Shown piece by piece: positions 25,873-39,943 of a stretch of DNA of 64,000 bases (its first letter is position 1; each line of letters begins with the position of its first letter). Location: contig NZ_ANAY01000011.1 of NCBI RefSeq assembly GCF_000340965.1, positions 222,054 through 286,053 of the forward strand. Reading direction: 5' to 3'. The position numbers and the translations under genes are program-made. Source of the stretch: Nocardiopsis kunsanensis DSM 44524 (GTDB lineage Bacteria; Actinomycetota; Actinomycetes; Streptosporangiales; Streptosporangiaceae). Below the pieces are notes generated by a model. That model was not told where the DNA came from, did no database searches, and worked only from the letters and a program-made list of their open reading frames with translations.

Positions 25873-27798
25873 TCAGTCCCCTCCTTCGCCCTCCTCAGCA
25901 CTCGAAGAGCTCTGCTCGCCGAGTGTCACCCGGACCTCTTCTTCATCACCGTTGCCCCCGCGCAGGACCCCGAGGGAGATCTCGTCGCCGGCCTGGCTCG
26001 AGCGGATCTCCGCGATGAGTTGGTCGGGTGAGCTGACTTCCCGGTCCTCCACGGCGACCACCACGTCGCCGGGCTCCAGGCCGGCCTCATCGGCGGCGCC
26101 ACCGTCGCTGACCTCGACGATCTGCGCACCACCCGCGAGGTTTCCGGTGATGGTCGCCTCGATCGCGGGATAGCTGGCGCTGCCGTCCTCGATGAGCTGC
26201 TCGGCGATGGGCTGCACCTGGTTGATCGGGATCGCGAAACCGAGCCCGACCGAGCCGCTCTCCTGTGAGACCCCGGCGATCGCGGTGTTGATACCGACGA
26301 CCTCTCCGGCCATGTTCACCAGCGGTCCCCCGGAGTTGCCGGGGTTGATCGCCGCGTCGGTCTGGATCGCGTTGATCACCGTCGAAGTCTGGGTGTTCTG
26401 GCTCTCGGACGCCCCGGTGTTGACGGGCCGGTCGAGCGCACTCACGATGCCGGTGGTCACCGTGCCGGAGAGCCCGAGGGGCGAACCGATCGCGATGACC
26501 TCGCCGCCGACGCCGACCTGGTCGGAGTCGCCGAGCTGCGCGGGGGTGAGACCGCTCTGCCCCTCGGCCTGGATCACGGCGATGTCGGAGACCGGGTCCG
26601 AACCGAGCACCTCGGCACGGGCAGCGGAACCGTCGTTGAACAGCACCTCGAGCTGGTCGTTCTCGGCGGCCTGCACCACGTGGGAGTTGGTGAGGATCTG
26701 TCCGTCGGAGGAGATGACGACGCCACTGCCTCCGCCGCCGGAGGCCTGGATGGAGACCACGCTCGGCAGGACCTGCTCGGCAACGTCACCGACCTCCCCC
26801 TCGGTGGCCGTGGATTCGCCTTCCTGGTTCAGCGAGCTCACCGGGGACCCCAACCCGCCGGAGAACAGGAACGCGCTCCCCACAGCGACGACCGATCCGA
26901 CGACGAGGCTGGTGATCAGGGCGGTGATCGCCGCGACGGTGATCACACGGCCGGTGCGCTTGTGCGGCCCCTGGTACGGGTGCCCCTGCGGATGGCCCGG
27001 CCCGTAGGGCGGCATACCTCCGGGCGGTTGCCCCTGGCCGCTCATCCCGAAGGAGGCCGTCTCACCGGGCACGCCCTGCCCCCCGGGCGGCGGGGTGTGG
27101 CCCGCGTAACCGCCCGCGAAACCACCGCGGTAGGCGGCGTAGGCGTCCTCGGGCCGGCTGAACGAACTGGTGTCCCCGGGCCCGGACGGCGATTGCCATC
27201 CGGACGCACCGGCGCCTCCGTGTCCGGACGGCGATTGCCATCCGGACGCACCGCTGAACGGGCCTCCCGCCCCCGCAGGGGGCCCGCTCTGCTGCCCCGC
27301 GTGCGAGGCGAACCCGGGATGCTCCTCGCCGCCGGAACCGGCAGCCCACCTGGGTGGCTGCTGCCACGGTGCGGAATCACCGGGGGTGGTGGGGATCCCG
27401 GGCGGGACGGGCGCGCCGGAAGCCCCTGCTCCACCGGGCGCAGCGGAACCGCCGGGCGGCGTGCCCGGGGCGGACCCGCTGAGCTCCCCCTCGGACTCGC
27501 CCTCGAAGAGCTCGTCCTCGAAGGAGCGCGACGCCTCGTCGGAGCCGCCCCCGCGGACTCCGGTGGCGCCGCCGTCGTCGGAGCGCGGTTCGTCCGCGCT
27601 CTGCCCAGCCCGTTCGTCCTGTTCGGGCCCCTGAGGCTGTTGAGGGTTGTGCTCGTCGACCCGTCCGGACCCGTCCCGGGGCTCCTGTTCGCTTCCCCCT
27701 TGAACGGAGGGCTCGGACGGACGCTGCTCAGGGCCCTCGTCCCCGGCCGCCTCGCCGGGCTCGTTGCCCTCGTGGGGTTCGTTGGGACTCAAACTCAT
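25873..27798 (-). CDS. HtrA/DegP-type membrane-anchored serine protease with PDZ domain
   Basis: 641 residues; ATG start. Residues 1-275 are a cytoplasmic Pro/Gly/Gln/Ser-rich tail containing two copies of GWQSPSG (DNA repeat of period 42 nt, 27182-27253). One membrane helix follows (ALITSLVVGSVVAVGSAFLF). The trypsin-like domain has His in TNSHVVQAAEN, Asp in VSDIAVIQAEG and Ser in NPGNSGGPLVNMAGEVVGIN. A C-terminal PDZ domain (IVEVSDGGAADEAGLEPGDVV) completes the family layout. It degrades or refolds damaged exported proteins. The convergent MprAB-like system suggests envelope-stress control by analogy with mycobacterial pepD/htrA, but no operator is visible. Confidence 0.9.
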   Translation of the reverse strand: MSLSPNEPHEGNEPGEAAGDEGPEQRPSEPSVQGGSEQEPRDGSGRVDEHNPQQPQGPEQDERAGQSADEPRSDDGGATGVRGGGSDEASRSFEDELFEGESEGELSGSAPGTPPGGSAAPGGAGASGAPVPPGIPTTPGDSAPWQQPPRWAAGSGGEEHPGFASHAGQQSGPPAGAGGPFSGASGWQSPSGHGGAGASGWQSPSGPGDTSSFSRPEDAYAAYRGGFAGGYAGHTPPPGGQGVPGETASFGMSGQGQPPGGMPPYGPGHPQGHPYQGPHKRTGRVITVAAITALITSLVVGSVVAVGSAFLFSGGLGSPVSSLNQEGESTATEGEVGDVAEQVLPSVVSIQASGGGGSGVVISSDGQILTNSHVVQAAENDQLEVLFNDGSAARAEVLGSDPVSDIAVIQAEGQSGLTPAQLGDSDQVGVGGEVIAIGSPLGLSGTVTTGIVSALDRPVNTGASESQNTQTSTVINAIQTDAAINPGNSGGPLVNMAGEVVGINTAIAGVSQESGSVGLGFAIPINQVQPIAEQLIEDGSASYPAIEATITGNLAGGAQIVEVSDGGAADEAGLEPGDVVVAVEDREVSSPDQLIAEIRSSQAGDEISLGVLRGGNGDEEEVRVTLGEQSSSSAEEGEGGD

Positions 27799-28048
27799 CC
27801 TCCGACTGGCCGGACGGTGTCTACTGGTGTTGGTCGATGTCGGGAACCATCATGCTCCGGGTGGGTTAGAACCGGGTGAGAGGCCGATACAGCGGGGTTT
27901 CGAGTCTGCTCCGATCTCCGCGGCCCCGCCGCCGACCGGGCCCACCCGGTACCCACCGTGACGATCCGGCATCTCTGAGAACAACCCGACGTAATGTCCG
28001 GAAACGATACCGTGTTGTGGCTGTTCACACATGGGGAAAGGCCCGGCC

Positions 28049-28654
28049 TTGATCAATATCGTGCTCGCCGATGACGAACACCTCGTGCGCGGAGCCATCG
28101 CCGCCCTGCTGGGCCTGGAGGAGGACCTGGAGGTGGTCGCCCAGGTCGGCCGCGGTGACCAGGTCGTGGAAGCGGTCCATGAACACGGGGCACGGATCGC
28201 CGTGCTCGACATCGAGATGCCGGGCGCGACGGGACTGGAGGTGGCCCGACAGTTGCGCACGTCGGTTCCCGACTGCGGGGTCGTGGTCCTCACCAGTTTC
28301 GGGCGGCCGGGATACCTGCGCCGGGCCCTGGCCGCCGGGGCTCGCGGGTTCCTGGCCAAGGACGCCCCGGTGGAGCAGTTGGCGGGGGCGATCCGCAAGG
28401 TCCACGAGGGCGGGCGTTACATCGACACCGAGCTCGCCGCGGCTGCGATGGAGGGTGGGGAGAGCCCGCTGACCGACCGCGAGACCGAGGTGTTGCGCGC
28501 GGCTTCCGACGGTACGTCGGTCGCCCGGATCGCCGGCCGCCTGCACCTGTCGGAGGGCACCGTCCGCAACTACCTGTCCAACGCCATCGGTAAGACGCAG
28601 GCCGACAACCGGATGGCGGCGATCCGCACCGCACAGGACATGGGCTGGCTCTGA
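28049..28654 (+). CDS. NarL/LuxR-family response regulator, DesR-like
   Basis: 201 residues from a TTG at 28049 preceded by GGGGAAAGG; the ATG at 28031 has no ribosome site and adds six residues. Receiver domain: INIVLADDEHLVRGAI, Asp in IAVLDIEMPGATGLEVARQL, Thr in VLTSFGRPGYLRRAL, Lys in GFLAKDAPVEQLAGAIR. C-terminal LuxR helix-turn-helix: LTDRETEVLRAASDGTSVAR ... LSEGTVRNYLSNAI. The VRNYLSNAIGK and GFLAKD forms are typical of DesR, which in Bacillus responds to membrane fluidity via DesK. No kinase gene is next to it, so it is an orphan here. Confidence 0.88.
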   Translation: MINIVLADDEHLVRGAIAALLGLEEDLEVVAQVGRGDQVVEAVHEHGARIAVLDIEMPGATGLEVARQLRTSVPDCGVVVLTSFGRPGYLRRALAAGARGFLAKDAPVEQLAGAIRKVHEGGRYIDTELAAAAMEGGESPLTDRETEVLRAASDGTSVARIAGRLHLSEGTVRNYLSNAIGKTQADNRMAAIRTAQDMGWL

Positions 28655-28875
28655 CCGGTCGCTCGCGGTCCGACCGCGTCCCGTCTCCCGACCGCGTCCC
28701 GTCTCCCGGCCGCGGACCCCGCCCCGGCCCCCGGCCCTGGCCCCCTCCTCCGGCCGTGCTGTTCCCGGAAGCTGTCCCCGTGTTCCACGCGGGAGAGGCC
28801 CTGTGATCGGATGAAGCTCTGTCCGCCGCAGCCCCTCCTCCGCCCGAAGCCTTGCCCCAGGAAGAAGGACCCGAC

Positions 28876-29841
28876 GTGGCCTCGTCCCCTCCGCCTTCGG
28901 CCCGACCCCCGGGCCCGACCACCGCCGAGGGCGGTGCGGCCCAGCGCGGGTTCGTACTGCTCGTGTTCGCGGGTGTCCTGTGGGGGACCGGCGGGCCCGC
29001 GGCGGCGGTCCTGCAGACCGACCACGGGCTGTCGAGCATGTCCGCGGCCGTCCACCGCCTGCTCATCGCCGGTGTGGTCATCGGCCTCGTCCTCCTGTTC
29101 GCGGGACGGCTCCACCGCACGGCCTGGTCGCGCCCGCTCGTGGGGCGCCTGCTCCTCAACGGGGTGCTGCACGCGGGCTTTCAGCTGCTCTACTTCGCAT
29201 CCCTGGCCCTGATCCCGGTGGGGCTCGCGACGCTGGTCAAGATCGGGAGCGTTCCGGTCTTCGTCACGGCCGGGGTCTGTCTGACGGCCCGCCGCAGGCC
29301 CACGGTCGTACTCACGGTCCCGGTGGTGCTCGCGGTGGTGGGCCTGTCCCTGCTCGCCGGGTTCCCGAGCACCGACGTCCCGCCCGCCCAGGTGGCGGCC
29401 GGCCTGACGTGTGCGCTCGGCGCGGGCCTGGCCTTCTCCGTGATGGGCCTGGTCAACCGTCGTCCGGTCGAAGGACTGGACGCCCTCACCAACGCGGGCC
29501 TGGGCATGCTCCTGGGCGGCGTGTTGCTCCTGCCGGCGGCGCTGGTGTTCGGTGTGTCCGCTCCGCTCGGCCCGCAGGCGCTCGGGCTCCTGCTCTTCCT
29601 CGGACTCGTCCCGACGGTACTCGCCTACCTGTCCTATTTCACGGGACTGCGGACGGCCTCCGACACCGGTGTGGCCGTGGGCACCATCGCCGAACCGCTG
29701 ACCGCGGCCCTGCTGTCGGCGGCGCTGCTGGGCGAGCAGATGACGGCAGCGGGTCTGGTGGGCGCGGCCGTCCTGGTGGCCTCGATGGGCGCCGAACCCG
29801 TGATGCGCCGTGTGGAGAGGCGGCGGGGACGCACCTCCTGA
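28876..29841 (+). CDS. EamA/DMT-family transporter
   Basis: 321 residues from a GTG at 28876 with AGAAGGA 8 nt upstream; an earlier TTG (28852) is less likely. Ten hydrophobic helices in two homologous halves (GFVLLVFAGVLWGTGGPAAA opens the first; ALGAGLAFSVMGLVNRR opens the second), with the conserved GTIAEPLTAALLSAALLGEQ near the end. Family members export or import amino acids, nucleotides or other small metabolites. The 5' flank (28655-28875) is GC-rich with a CGTCCCGTCTCCCG direct repeat. No substrate clue from neighbours. Confidence 0.85.
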   Translation: MASSPPPSARPPGPTTAEGGAAQRGFVLLVFAGVLWGTGGPAAAVLQTDHGLSSMSAAVHRLLIAGVVIGLVLLFAGRLHRTAWSRPLVGRLLLNGVLHAGFQLLYFASLALIPVGLATLVKIGSVPVFVTAGVCLTARRRPTVVLTVPVVLAVVGLSLLAGFPSTDVPPAQVAAGLTCALGAGLAFSVMGLVNRRPVEGLDALTNAGLGMLLGGVLLLPAALVFGVSAPLGPQALGLLLFLGLVPTVLAYLSYFTGLRTASDTGVAVGTIAEPLTAALLSAALLGEQMTAAGLVGAAVLVASMGAEPVMRRVERRRGRTS

Positions 29842-29959
29842 GCCCGGCGGTACCGGCCACAGGCGAACCCCGCCGACTGGGTTCCCAGGAGCACAGCCGG
29901 CGCCCTGCGGCACCCCGGGAGCACTGAGGACCGCCGGGGCCGCGGGAGCGGTCCACGGC

Positions 29960-32191
29960 CTAGAGGAACCGCAGCACCAGCATCGCGGTGTCGTCCGTGC
30001 TCCCGCCGGGCGCGTACTCCTCCAGTTCCCGGTCGATACGGCTGATGACCGCCTGGGCACTCAGCCCTTGTGCGTGGCCGAAGATCTCCAGCAGCCCTTC
30101 CTCACCGAGCATGTCGTTGTTGTTGCGCCGCTCGGTGACCCCGTCGGTGACCGCGAGCACCAGCTCGCCCGGCCGCACCATGTAGGTCTCGGTGGCGAAC
30201 CCGACGTCGTCGAAGGCGCCCAGCAGCGGTTGTGAACTGCCGAACGTGGAGGCCTCGCCCTTCTGATCCAACCGCAACGGCAGCGGGTGGCCGGCCGAGA
30301 CCATACGGACCCGCATGCCGCCCTCGTCGTCGTAGTTGGGCGTCATCTCGCCGTAGAGCATCGTCAGGAACCTGGTGGAGATGCTCTCCTCCAGGATCGC
30401 CAGGTTCAGCCGGCTCATGATGTCGGCCGGGGCCAGGCCCTCCTTGGCCAGGGCGCGGAGAGTGTGGCGGGCCAGACCGGTGATGGCTGCCGCCTCCGGT
30501 CCGGTCCCGCACACGTCGCCGATGGCGAAGCACCACCGGCCCTCCTCGGCCTTGAACACGTCGTAGAAGTCGCCGCCGACCACGTTCTTCTCGTCGGCGG
30601 GCCGGTAGTACACGGCGTGGTCGACGCCGGGGATCACCGGTTCCTTCTCCTTTGCCGGGAGCAGGCTCCGCTGCAGCGCCTCGCTCATCGCGGCCTGGCG
30701 TTCGTGCAGGCGTGCGTTCTCCATCGCGGAGGCCACCCGGCGGCTGAGGTCGTCGGCGACGTCGACGTCCTCCCGGGTGAACTCGTCGGTGTCCTCCTTG
30801 CCGATGGTCATCCGTCCCAGGGGACGTCCGTGCGCCACCAGGGGGATGCTGATCGCGGGACCGCGGGCGAGCTCGTGCACGGCCTGATCGTCCAGGCCCT
30901 CGGCGGACAGCTCGGCGGAGGTCCAGAGCGCCTGCGGCACACGCTGTTCACGCGGAGGCAGGGTGGCCAGCAGGGACCGGAGCACGTCGTTGAGGTTCTC
31001 GTCGCCGTGCACCACGTGCGTCAGCTGCGAGATCCCCAGGTCGTTGGTGGTGTGGATCGCACACCAGCGGCCGAGCCGGGAAGTGATGAGCTGGGCGGCC
31101 AACGCACCGGTCATCCGTTCGTCGAGTGTGCCGGCGAGCAGGTCACTGGCCTCGGCGAGGAAGCTCAGGGAGGCACGGCGGGCCAGCTCCACCTCGGCCA
31201 GGCGGGAGCGTTCCACCGGCAGCGCGATGAGGTCGGCGCCCTCCTGCAAGCGTTTGGCGGCGGCGTTGCCGAAGTGGCGGGTGCGTGTGGAGGCGACCCC
31301 GAGCAGCCCGGTGACACGGCCGTCCACGATGAGCGGCGCGGTCACCAGCGAACGCATACCCGCCCTGGCAAGGGCGCCCCGGTTCGCGCGGGCGATCATG
31401 AGGTCGTCGTTGATGGTGGGGCCCGGTTCGGGAGCGGCCGAGGGGAAGGCCTCCTCGGTACGGATCCGGATCGGCCGCCACGGGGCACCGCCCGAGGTGA
31501 GGCCCACGGCCGCACGCACTTCCCACGTCGTCTCGTCGGAGGTGGCCAGCGCTATGTAGGCGGCGTCCCCACCCAGAGCACTGGTGGAGTGCTCGACGGT
31601 GCGCTCCAACAGCTGGGGCAGGCTCAGCCGCGACCCGAGCGCGGAGTCCAGCGCTGACCAGGCGCTGGGGCGTGCGGGACGCGAACTGCCCTTGCGTACC
31701 TGCGGAGACTGCAGGGACGGCTGCTCGCTGGGCTGGTCCTCCAGACGGAACCAGACGGCCTTGTCGCTGCGGCCGTAACTGACACCCCAGCTGGAGGCGA
31801 TCGCCGAGGCCAGGGCCAGGCCCAGACCTCCTACCCGCTCGTCCCCGTCGGAGGGGGAGGTGTCCACGGACAGTGGTCCGGCCTGGGGCACGGGGCGTTC
31901 GGGTGCGGAATCGGTCACCATGATCTCGGTGGAGCCCTCGCCGCGGCGTACGGTCACTTCCAGGCTCGAGCGCGCATGGATGACCGCGTTGGTGACGAGC
32001 TCGCTGACCAGCAGGATCACGTCGTCGAACGGGTCGGGGACACCCCAGCTCAAGAGGGTGTCGTGAACGAACTCACGGGCGGCCGCAGCGGTTTCCGAAG
32101 CAGCTGGGAACTCTCGTCGAGCGACCTTCAACGCGTCGTGTGGTGGCAAGCCGTCAGTGTCCTTCGTCGCCGGGCCGGGGTGGGGTGTCAC
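29960..32191 (-). CDS. HATPase-GAF-GAF-SpoIIE/RsbU-type PP2C phosphatase
   Basis: About 743 residues; the start is uncertain (GTG 32191 or 32197, or a TTG near 32154). Domains in order: an RsbW-like HATPase ([36 protein letters not shown]), two GAF-like regions ([36 protein letters not shown]), and a C-terminal PP2C/SpoIIE domain with [54 protein letters not shown] and [13 protein letters not shown]. Such enzymes dephosphorylate STAS anti-anti-sigma factors, while the HATPase part may act as the opposing kinase. It is divergent from the giant hybrid kinase. Confidence 0.88.
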   Translation of the reverse strand: MTPHPGPATKDTDGLPPHDALKVARREFPAASETAAAAREFVHDTLLSWGVPDPFDDVILLVSELVTNAVIHARSSLEVTVRRGEGSTEIMVTDSAPERPVPQAGPLSVDTSPSDGDERVGGLGLALASAIASSWGVSYGRSDKAVWFRLEDQPSEQPSLQSPQVRKGSSRPARPSAWSALDSALGSRLSLPQLLERTVEHSTSALGGDAAYIALATSDETTWEVRAAVGLTSGGAPWRPIRIRTEEAFPSAAPEPGPTINDDLMIARANRGALARAGMRSLVTAPLIVDGRVTGLLGVASTRTRHFGNAAAKRLQEGADLIALPVERSRLAEVELARRASLSFLAEASDLLAGTLDERMTGALAAQLITSRLGRWCAIHTTNDLGISQLTHVVHGDENLNDVLRSLLATLPPREQRVPQALWTSAELSAEGLDDQAVHELARGPAISIPLVAHGRPLGRMTIGKEDTDEFTREDVDVADDLSRRVASAMENARLHERQAAMSEALQRSLLPAKEKEPVIPGVDHAVYYRPADEKNVVGGDFYDVFKAEEGRWCFAIGDVCGTGPEAAAITGLARHTLRALAKEGLAPADIMSRLNLAILEESISTRFLTMLYGEMTPNYDDEGGMRVRMVSAGHPLPLRLDQKGEASTFGSSQPLLGAFDDVGFATETYMVRPGELVLAVTDGVTERRNNNDMLGEEGLLEIFGHAQGLSAQAVISRIDRELEEYAPGGSTDDTAMLVLRFL

Positions 32192-32495
32192 TGACACGAT
32201 ACGCGGACGTGACCCCCGCGTGGTGGTCCTCCCCCTGGCCCTGCGTACGGAGGAGTCTGCGCAACTGGCCTGTGACGCTCGGCGCGGCCGGTTAGTGTAA
32301 GTCGACACATCCGTTTCTTTCGGGTGGTACTTCGTGACGGTAGCGTGACGAGGTGTCACCGAGGCTGCGCGAGGGCACGTCCGTGCCTTCCGCCTCCCCG
32401 CGGAACTGGGGTCTTCCCCCTGTCCCGGGGCGGGTGCGGGTGCTCTGCCCGGGGCCGGGAGGGGGACGGGTGACAGCAGGTTGAGGAGGGGTCTG
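32192..32495. promoter_or_regulatory. 304-nt divergent promoter region
   Basis: Between the SpoIIE-type phosphatase (left) and the HAMP-repeat hybrid kinase (right), so both signalling genes start from here. A small dyad GTGTAAGTCGACAC (32296-32309) and a less GC-rich stretch with CGTTTCTTTCGGG follow. No match to a known sigma consensus is strong enough to assign. Confidence 0.45.
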
Positions 32496-36914
<4,419 letters not shown>

Positions 36915-36963
36915 GACCGACCGCAGCGGCAGAGCCCCGAACGAAGACCTGGAGTAACGAGCA

Positions 36964-37602
36964 GTGACCCAGAAGGCCAACATCCTCCTCGTCGACGACC
37001 GCGACGAAAACCTGATCGCGCTGGAGGCGGCCCTCACCTCCCTGGACCAGAACCTGGTCAGGGCCAATTCCGGTGAGGAAGCGCTCAAGCACCTTCTGGG
37101 CACCGACTTCGCGGTCATCCTGCTGGACGTCATCATGCCCGGCATGGACGGCTTCGAGACCGCCTCGCACATCAAGCAGCGCGAGAAGACCAAGGACGTG
37201 CCGATCATCTTCCTGACCGCTCAGGAGATCGACCGGCACCAGGTCTTCCGGGGCTATGCGTCCCGGGCGGTCGACTTTCTCATCAAACCCTTCGACCCGT
37301 GGGTGCTGCGTTCCAAGGTCGAGGTCTTCGTGGAACTGCACCAGCTCCAGGCACAGATGCGCGAGCAGGCCCGCACGCTCCAGCGCGACCTGGGGCAGGA
37401 GACCGGGGAACCGGGAAAGGCCCTGGCCGAACAGCTCGCGCAACGCACCGGGCAGGTCCAGGCCGACCTGGAAGCGGTCCGCGACCGTGTGCAGGACACC
37501 TACGGGGACAAGGACCGGGCCCTGGTGGAGGAACTCCACCGCCTCGACCGCTCCATCGACCGCTTGAGCACCCTCGTGGAGACCCTGCACGGGCCCGAGT
37601 AG
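36964..37602 (+). CDS. CheY-like response regulator with C-terminal coiled coil
   Basis: 212 residues; GTG start, GGAG 9 nt upstream. Residues 1-125 are a receiver: [18 protein letters not shown], Asp in [20 protein letters not shown], Thr in IIFLTAQE and Lys in [20 protein letters not shown]. Residues about 130-212 are a charged Gln/Glu/Arg helix with heptad character and no DNA-binding domain. It should be the output or relay partner of the upstream hybrid kinase, acting through protein contacts. RsbU/RsbP-type phosphatase control or phosphorelay back to the kinase receiver are possible. Confidence 0.87.
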   Translation: MTQKANILLVDDRDENLIALEAALTSLDQNLVRANSGEEALKHLLGTDFAVILLDVIMPGMDGFETASHIKQREKTKDVPIIFLTAQEIDRHQVFRGYASRAVDFLIKPFDPWVLRSKVEVFVELHQLQAQMREQARTLQRDLGQETGEPGKALAEQLAQRTGQVQADLEAVRDRVQDTYGDKDRALVEELHRLDRSIDRLSTLVETLHGPE

Positions 37603-37655
37603 AGGTGTTTTGGGGCAGTGTTTGCTTTGTGCTTCCGCTGACGCTTCAGCACGTG

Positions 37656-37721
37656 TTCGGGCGCCTGTAAGGCACGTTCTTCGCCCTCTCCACAGGCGTC
37701 CAGCATGTGCCGGCGCCCGAA
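37656..37721. terminator. inverted repeat between convergent genes
   Basis: TTCGGGCGCC (37656-37665) and GGCGCCCGAA (37712-37721) pair over 10 bp around a 46-nt loop. The loop contains ACAGGCG, which can pair alternatively with CGCCTGT. It follows the response regulator and faces the PAS-GAF gene. Confidence 0.5.
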
Positions 37722-37742
37722 AGCAACCCCCGGGGCCGGGCG

Positions 37743-37801
37743 GAGTTCGGGACGAGCTCTACGCGCTGGGCTCGAGCTGAGTCCGGGACGGGCTCTACGG
37801 G
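37743..37801 (-). repeat. 36-nt-period direct repeat over the end of the PAS-GAF gene
   Basis: GAGTTCGGGACGAGCTCTAC (from 37743) and GAGTCCGGGACGGGCTCTAC (from 37779) differ at two positions. The second copy includes the TAG stop codon at 37795-37797, so the terminal codons and stop were duplicated downstream. Confidence 0.7.
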
Positions 37802-38937
37802 CGCGGGGGCATCGCCAGGCCGATGTGCTCGCCGATCTCCTCGATGAGCCCGAGATCGGCCAGGCGGAAACTGCTCCGGTTGCTGCGCCGGATCAGAGTG
37901 AGCGTGCCGCGCACGCCCCGGCTCCCGCGCAGGGGGACCGACAGCAGCGAGCCGGCGCCGATCAGGCCCAGCAGGGGAGCATCGGCGCCGTCGTGGCCCA
38001 GGACCCCCTCGTCCTCGATGAGGGGGTGCAGCAGCGACTCACCCTCGGCCAGGACCCGGCCGGGCACGTCGGTCTCCTCGGGCACCGCCCGTTCCACACT
38101 CGCGCGCAGGCCGTCCGGTGCGTCGGCGGGCCCGGCCACCGCGGCACGGCGGGCACGGGCGGGCTCGGGCCGGTCGAGCACGTCGAGGACGACCCAGTCG
38201 GCGTAGGAGTCGGCGAGCAGGTCGGCGACCTCGTCCAGGGCCAGACCGGAACGGCGCAGCAGCAGGCGCGTCATACGGGTGAGTACGTCCAGGCGGCGCG
38301 CGGCCAACACCACGACCTGGTCCTCGACCTCGGGCTCCAGGGGAGCGGGGCCCTCGTCCTCGCTCCCGTGCATCGGAGGGGAGAGCGCCACCAGCACCAG
38401 CGGGTGCGGTTCGGTGGGCAGCTCCAACCGGGTCAGGGTCAGGTGCACGTCGTCGACCCATCCGCGCTGGGCGGTCCGGGAGTCCAGCGAGGCGGGGCCG
38501 TCCCCGCGCAGCACCGACGCCAGCCAGGAACGCAGCGCGGCACGGTTGCGCAGGTCCACGAAGTGCGCGAAGGGTTTGCCCGCGAGGTATCCGGGGGCGC
38601 CGCCGAGCTGGTCGGCCCCGGCGTTGTTGATACGCCGGATGTAGCCCTCGTGGTCGAGCAGGATCACGGGCACGGTCAGTTCGGAGAAGACCGCCCGCAG
38701 CAGGGCGCGCTCGTCGCTGCCGCCCTCGCGGCGTTGCTCGGGCCGACCCGACAGTGCACCGGCGAGCTCGGCCCCGGCGTCCTTGAGCAGGCGTTCGGCG
38801 TACTCGAGTTCGGCCAGTGAGGCTTCCGCTGTGCTCCGTGCGTCGCCGGGGTACATGGTGTGCGTGGAGCGCAGGGCCCGGACCCGCTCACCCAGGGCCG
38901 TGATCTCGCGTTGCAGACCGGCCAGGTTCTCCGACAC
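37795..38937 (-). CDS. PAS-GAF sensory protein without output domain
   Basis: 380 residues from a GTG at 38937 with GGGAG about 8 nt upstream. An N-terminal coiled coil (VSENLAGLQREITALGERVR) is followed by a PAS domain (SELTVPVILLDHEGYIRRIN ... AHFVDLRNRAALRSWLASVL) and a GAF-like domain (LADSYADWVVLDVLDRPEPA ... GAGSLLSVPLRGSRGVRGTL). The protein ends GLIEEIGEHIGLAMPPRP, exactly where SpoIIE-type relatives continue into a PP2C domain, so the catalytic part is missing. It may be a sensory subunit for the phosphatase or ANTAR protein nearby. Divergent from the GAF-ANTAR gene. Confidence 0.78.
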   Translation of the reverse strand: MSENLAGLQREITALGERVRALRSTHTMYPGDARSTAEASLAELEYAERLLKDAGAELAGALSGRPEQRREGGSDERALLRAVFSELTVPVILLDHEGYIRRINNAGADQLGGAPGYLAGKPFAHFVDLRNRAALRSWLASVLRGDGPASLDSRTAQRGWVDDVHLTLTRLELPTEPHPLVLVALSPPMHGSEDEGPAPLEPEVEDQVVVLAARRLDVLTRMTRLLLRRSGLALDEVADLLADSYADWVVLDVLDRPEPARARRAAVAGPADAPDGLRASVERAVPEETDVPGRVLAEGESLLHPLIEDEGVLGHDGADAPLLGLIGAGSLLSVPLRGSRGVRGTLTLIRRSNRSSFRLADLGLIEEIGEHIGLAMPPRP

Positions 38938-39130
38938 GCTCAGGTCTCCCGGTCCTCGTCGGGGGTGGAGCACCAGTACCCGCTGAGGCGGACACCGACA
39001 CGTTGGTACAGCCCCCGACGTTAATGGATGTGTGGGCAGGTGGACGCCCGAGGTTACGGTTGGTGCGTGGCCGGAACCCGGTGATACCGCGGCCCGTCCC
39101 ACGACCGACGACCGTTTTCAGGAGGGCCGG

Positions 39131-39877
39131 ATGTGGTTCGAGCGCCTGGCCCGGGAGTTCAGGGAACTGGGGCATTCCGAGAGCACGACGGTCGAACGCG
39201 CTCTGGACCAGATCAGCCGCAGCACGGCCGCGAACGTTCCGGGCTGTTCGGCGGCGCTCGTGGTGGTCTGGCGTGAGGTCACGGGACCGGACGGTTCGGT
39301 CCGGCACGTGGTCGCCGACTACGGGGCCTCACACGCGGACCTGCCCATCGCGCTGGAGCAGCAGTACACGGGCGGCCAGGGGCCGGCGGTCGAGGCTGTG
39401 CGCCGGCTCCGTCCCGTGCAGGTGCGTGATCTCCTGCGCGAGCGTCATCGCTGGCCCCGGTACACGAGCACGGCGATCCAGTGCGGGGACCGTTCCTCCC
39501 TGACCCAGCCCAGTCCGTTGCCCGGGGGCGAGCGCGTGCTGACGCTCGGCATGCACTCGGGCCGGGCCGAGGCGTTCGACGGACAGGCCCTGTCCCCCTT
39601 GGCGGCCCTGCTGGCCGAACACGCCGCGGCAGCTCTCCACGCCGTGGACCGGCAGACCGACGCCGCACGCGAGAGCGCGCACATGCGTCGTGCGATGTCG
39701 GCCCGGACCGTCATCGACCAGGCCAAGGGCATCATCATGCACGCCCGCGGGTGCAGCCCCGACCAGGCCTTCGTGTCCCTGCGCGAGGTCGCGCAGCGCA
39801 ACCGCAAGAAGGTCGTCGACGTGGCCCGCGACCTGGTCGCCGAGAACTCGGACGTTCACCGACGTTCGGGCCGTTGA
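39131..39877 (+). CDS. GAF-ANTAR domain transcription antiterminator
   Basis: 248 residues from an ATG at 39131 with AGGAGGG upstream. A GAF domain (about residues 20-165: ALVVVWREVTGPDGSVRHVV; VLTLGMHSGRAEAFDGQALS) is followed by an ANTAR domain (RRAMSARTVIDQAKGIIMHA, then ARGCSPDQAFVSLREVAQRN). ANTAR domains bind twin-hexanucleotide RNA hairpins and prevent transcription termination; the GAF part would sense a ligand or redox state. The STAS gene starts 66 nt downstream on the same strand, so the two are probably co-transcribed. Confidence 0.9.
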   Translation: MWFERLAREFRELGHSESTTVERALDQISRSTAANVPGCSAALVVVWREVTGPDGSVRHVVADYGASHADLPIALEQQYTGGQGPAVEAVRRLRPVQVRDLLRERHRWPRYTSTAIQCGDRSSLTQPSPLPGGERVLTLGMHSGRAEAFDGQALSPLAALLAEHAAAALHAVDRQTDAARESAHMRRAMSARTVIDQAKGIIMHARGCSPDQAFVSLREVAQRNRKKVVDVARDLVAENSDVHRRSGR

Positions 39878-39943
39878 GTCCGCAGCGTGACCGGAGGAGG
39901 CAATGATGGGGTGGGGGCCGTCTCGCGACAAGGAGAACTGAAC

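Noticed and set aside
32192..32495. SigB-type promoter (GNNT...GGGTAY) for the signalling genes
   Set aside because: Only weak partial matches such as TTTCGGGTGG; not better than chance in GC-rich DNA.
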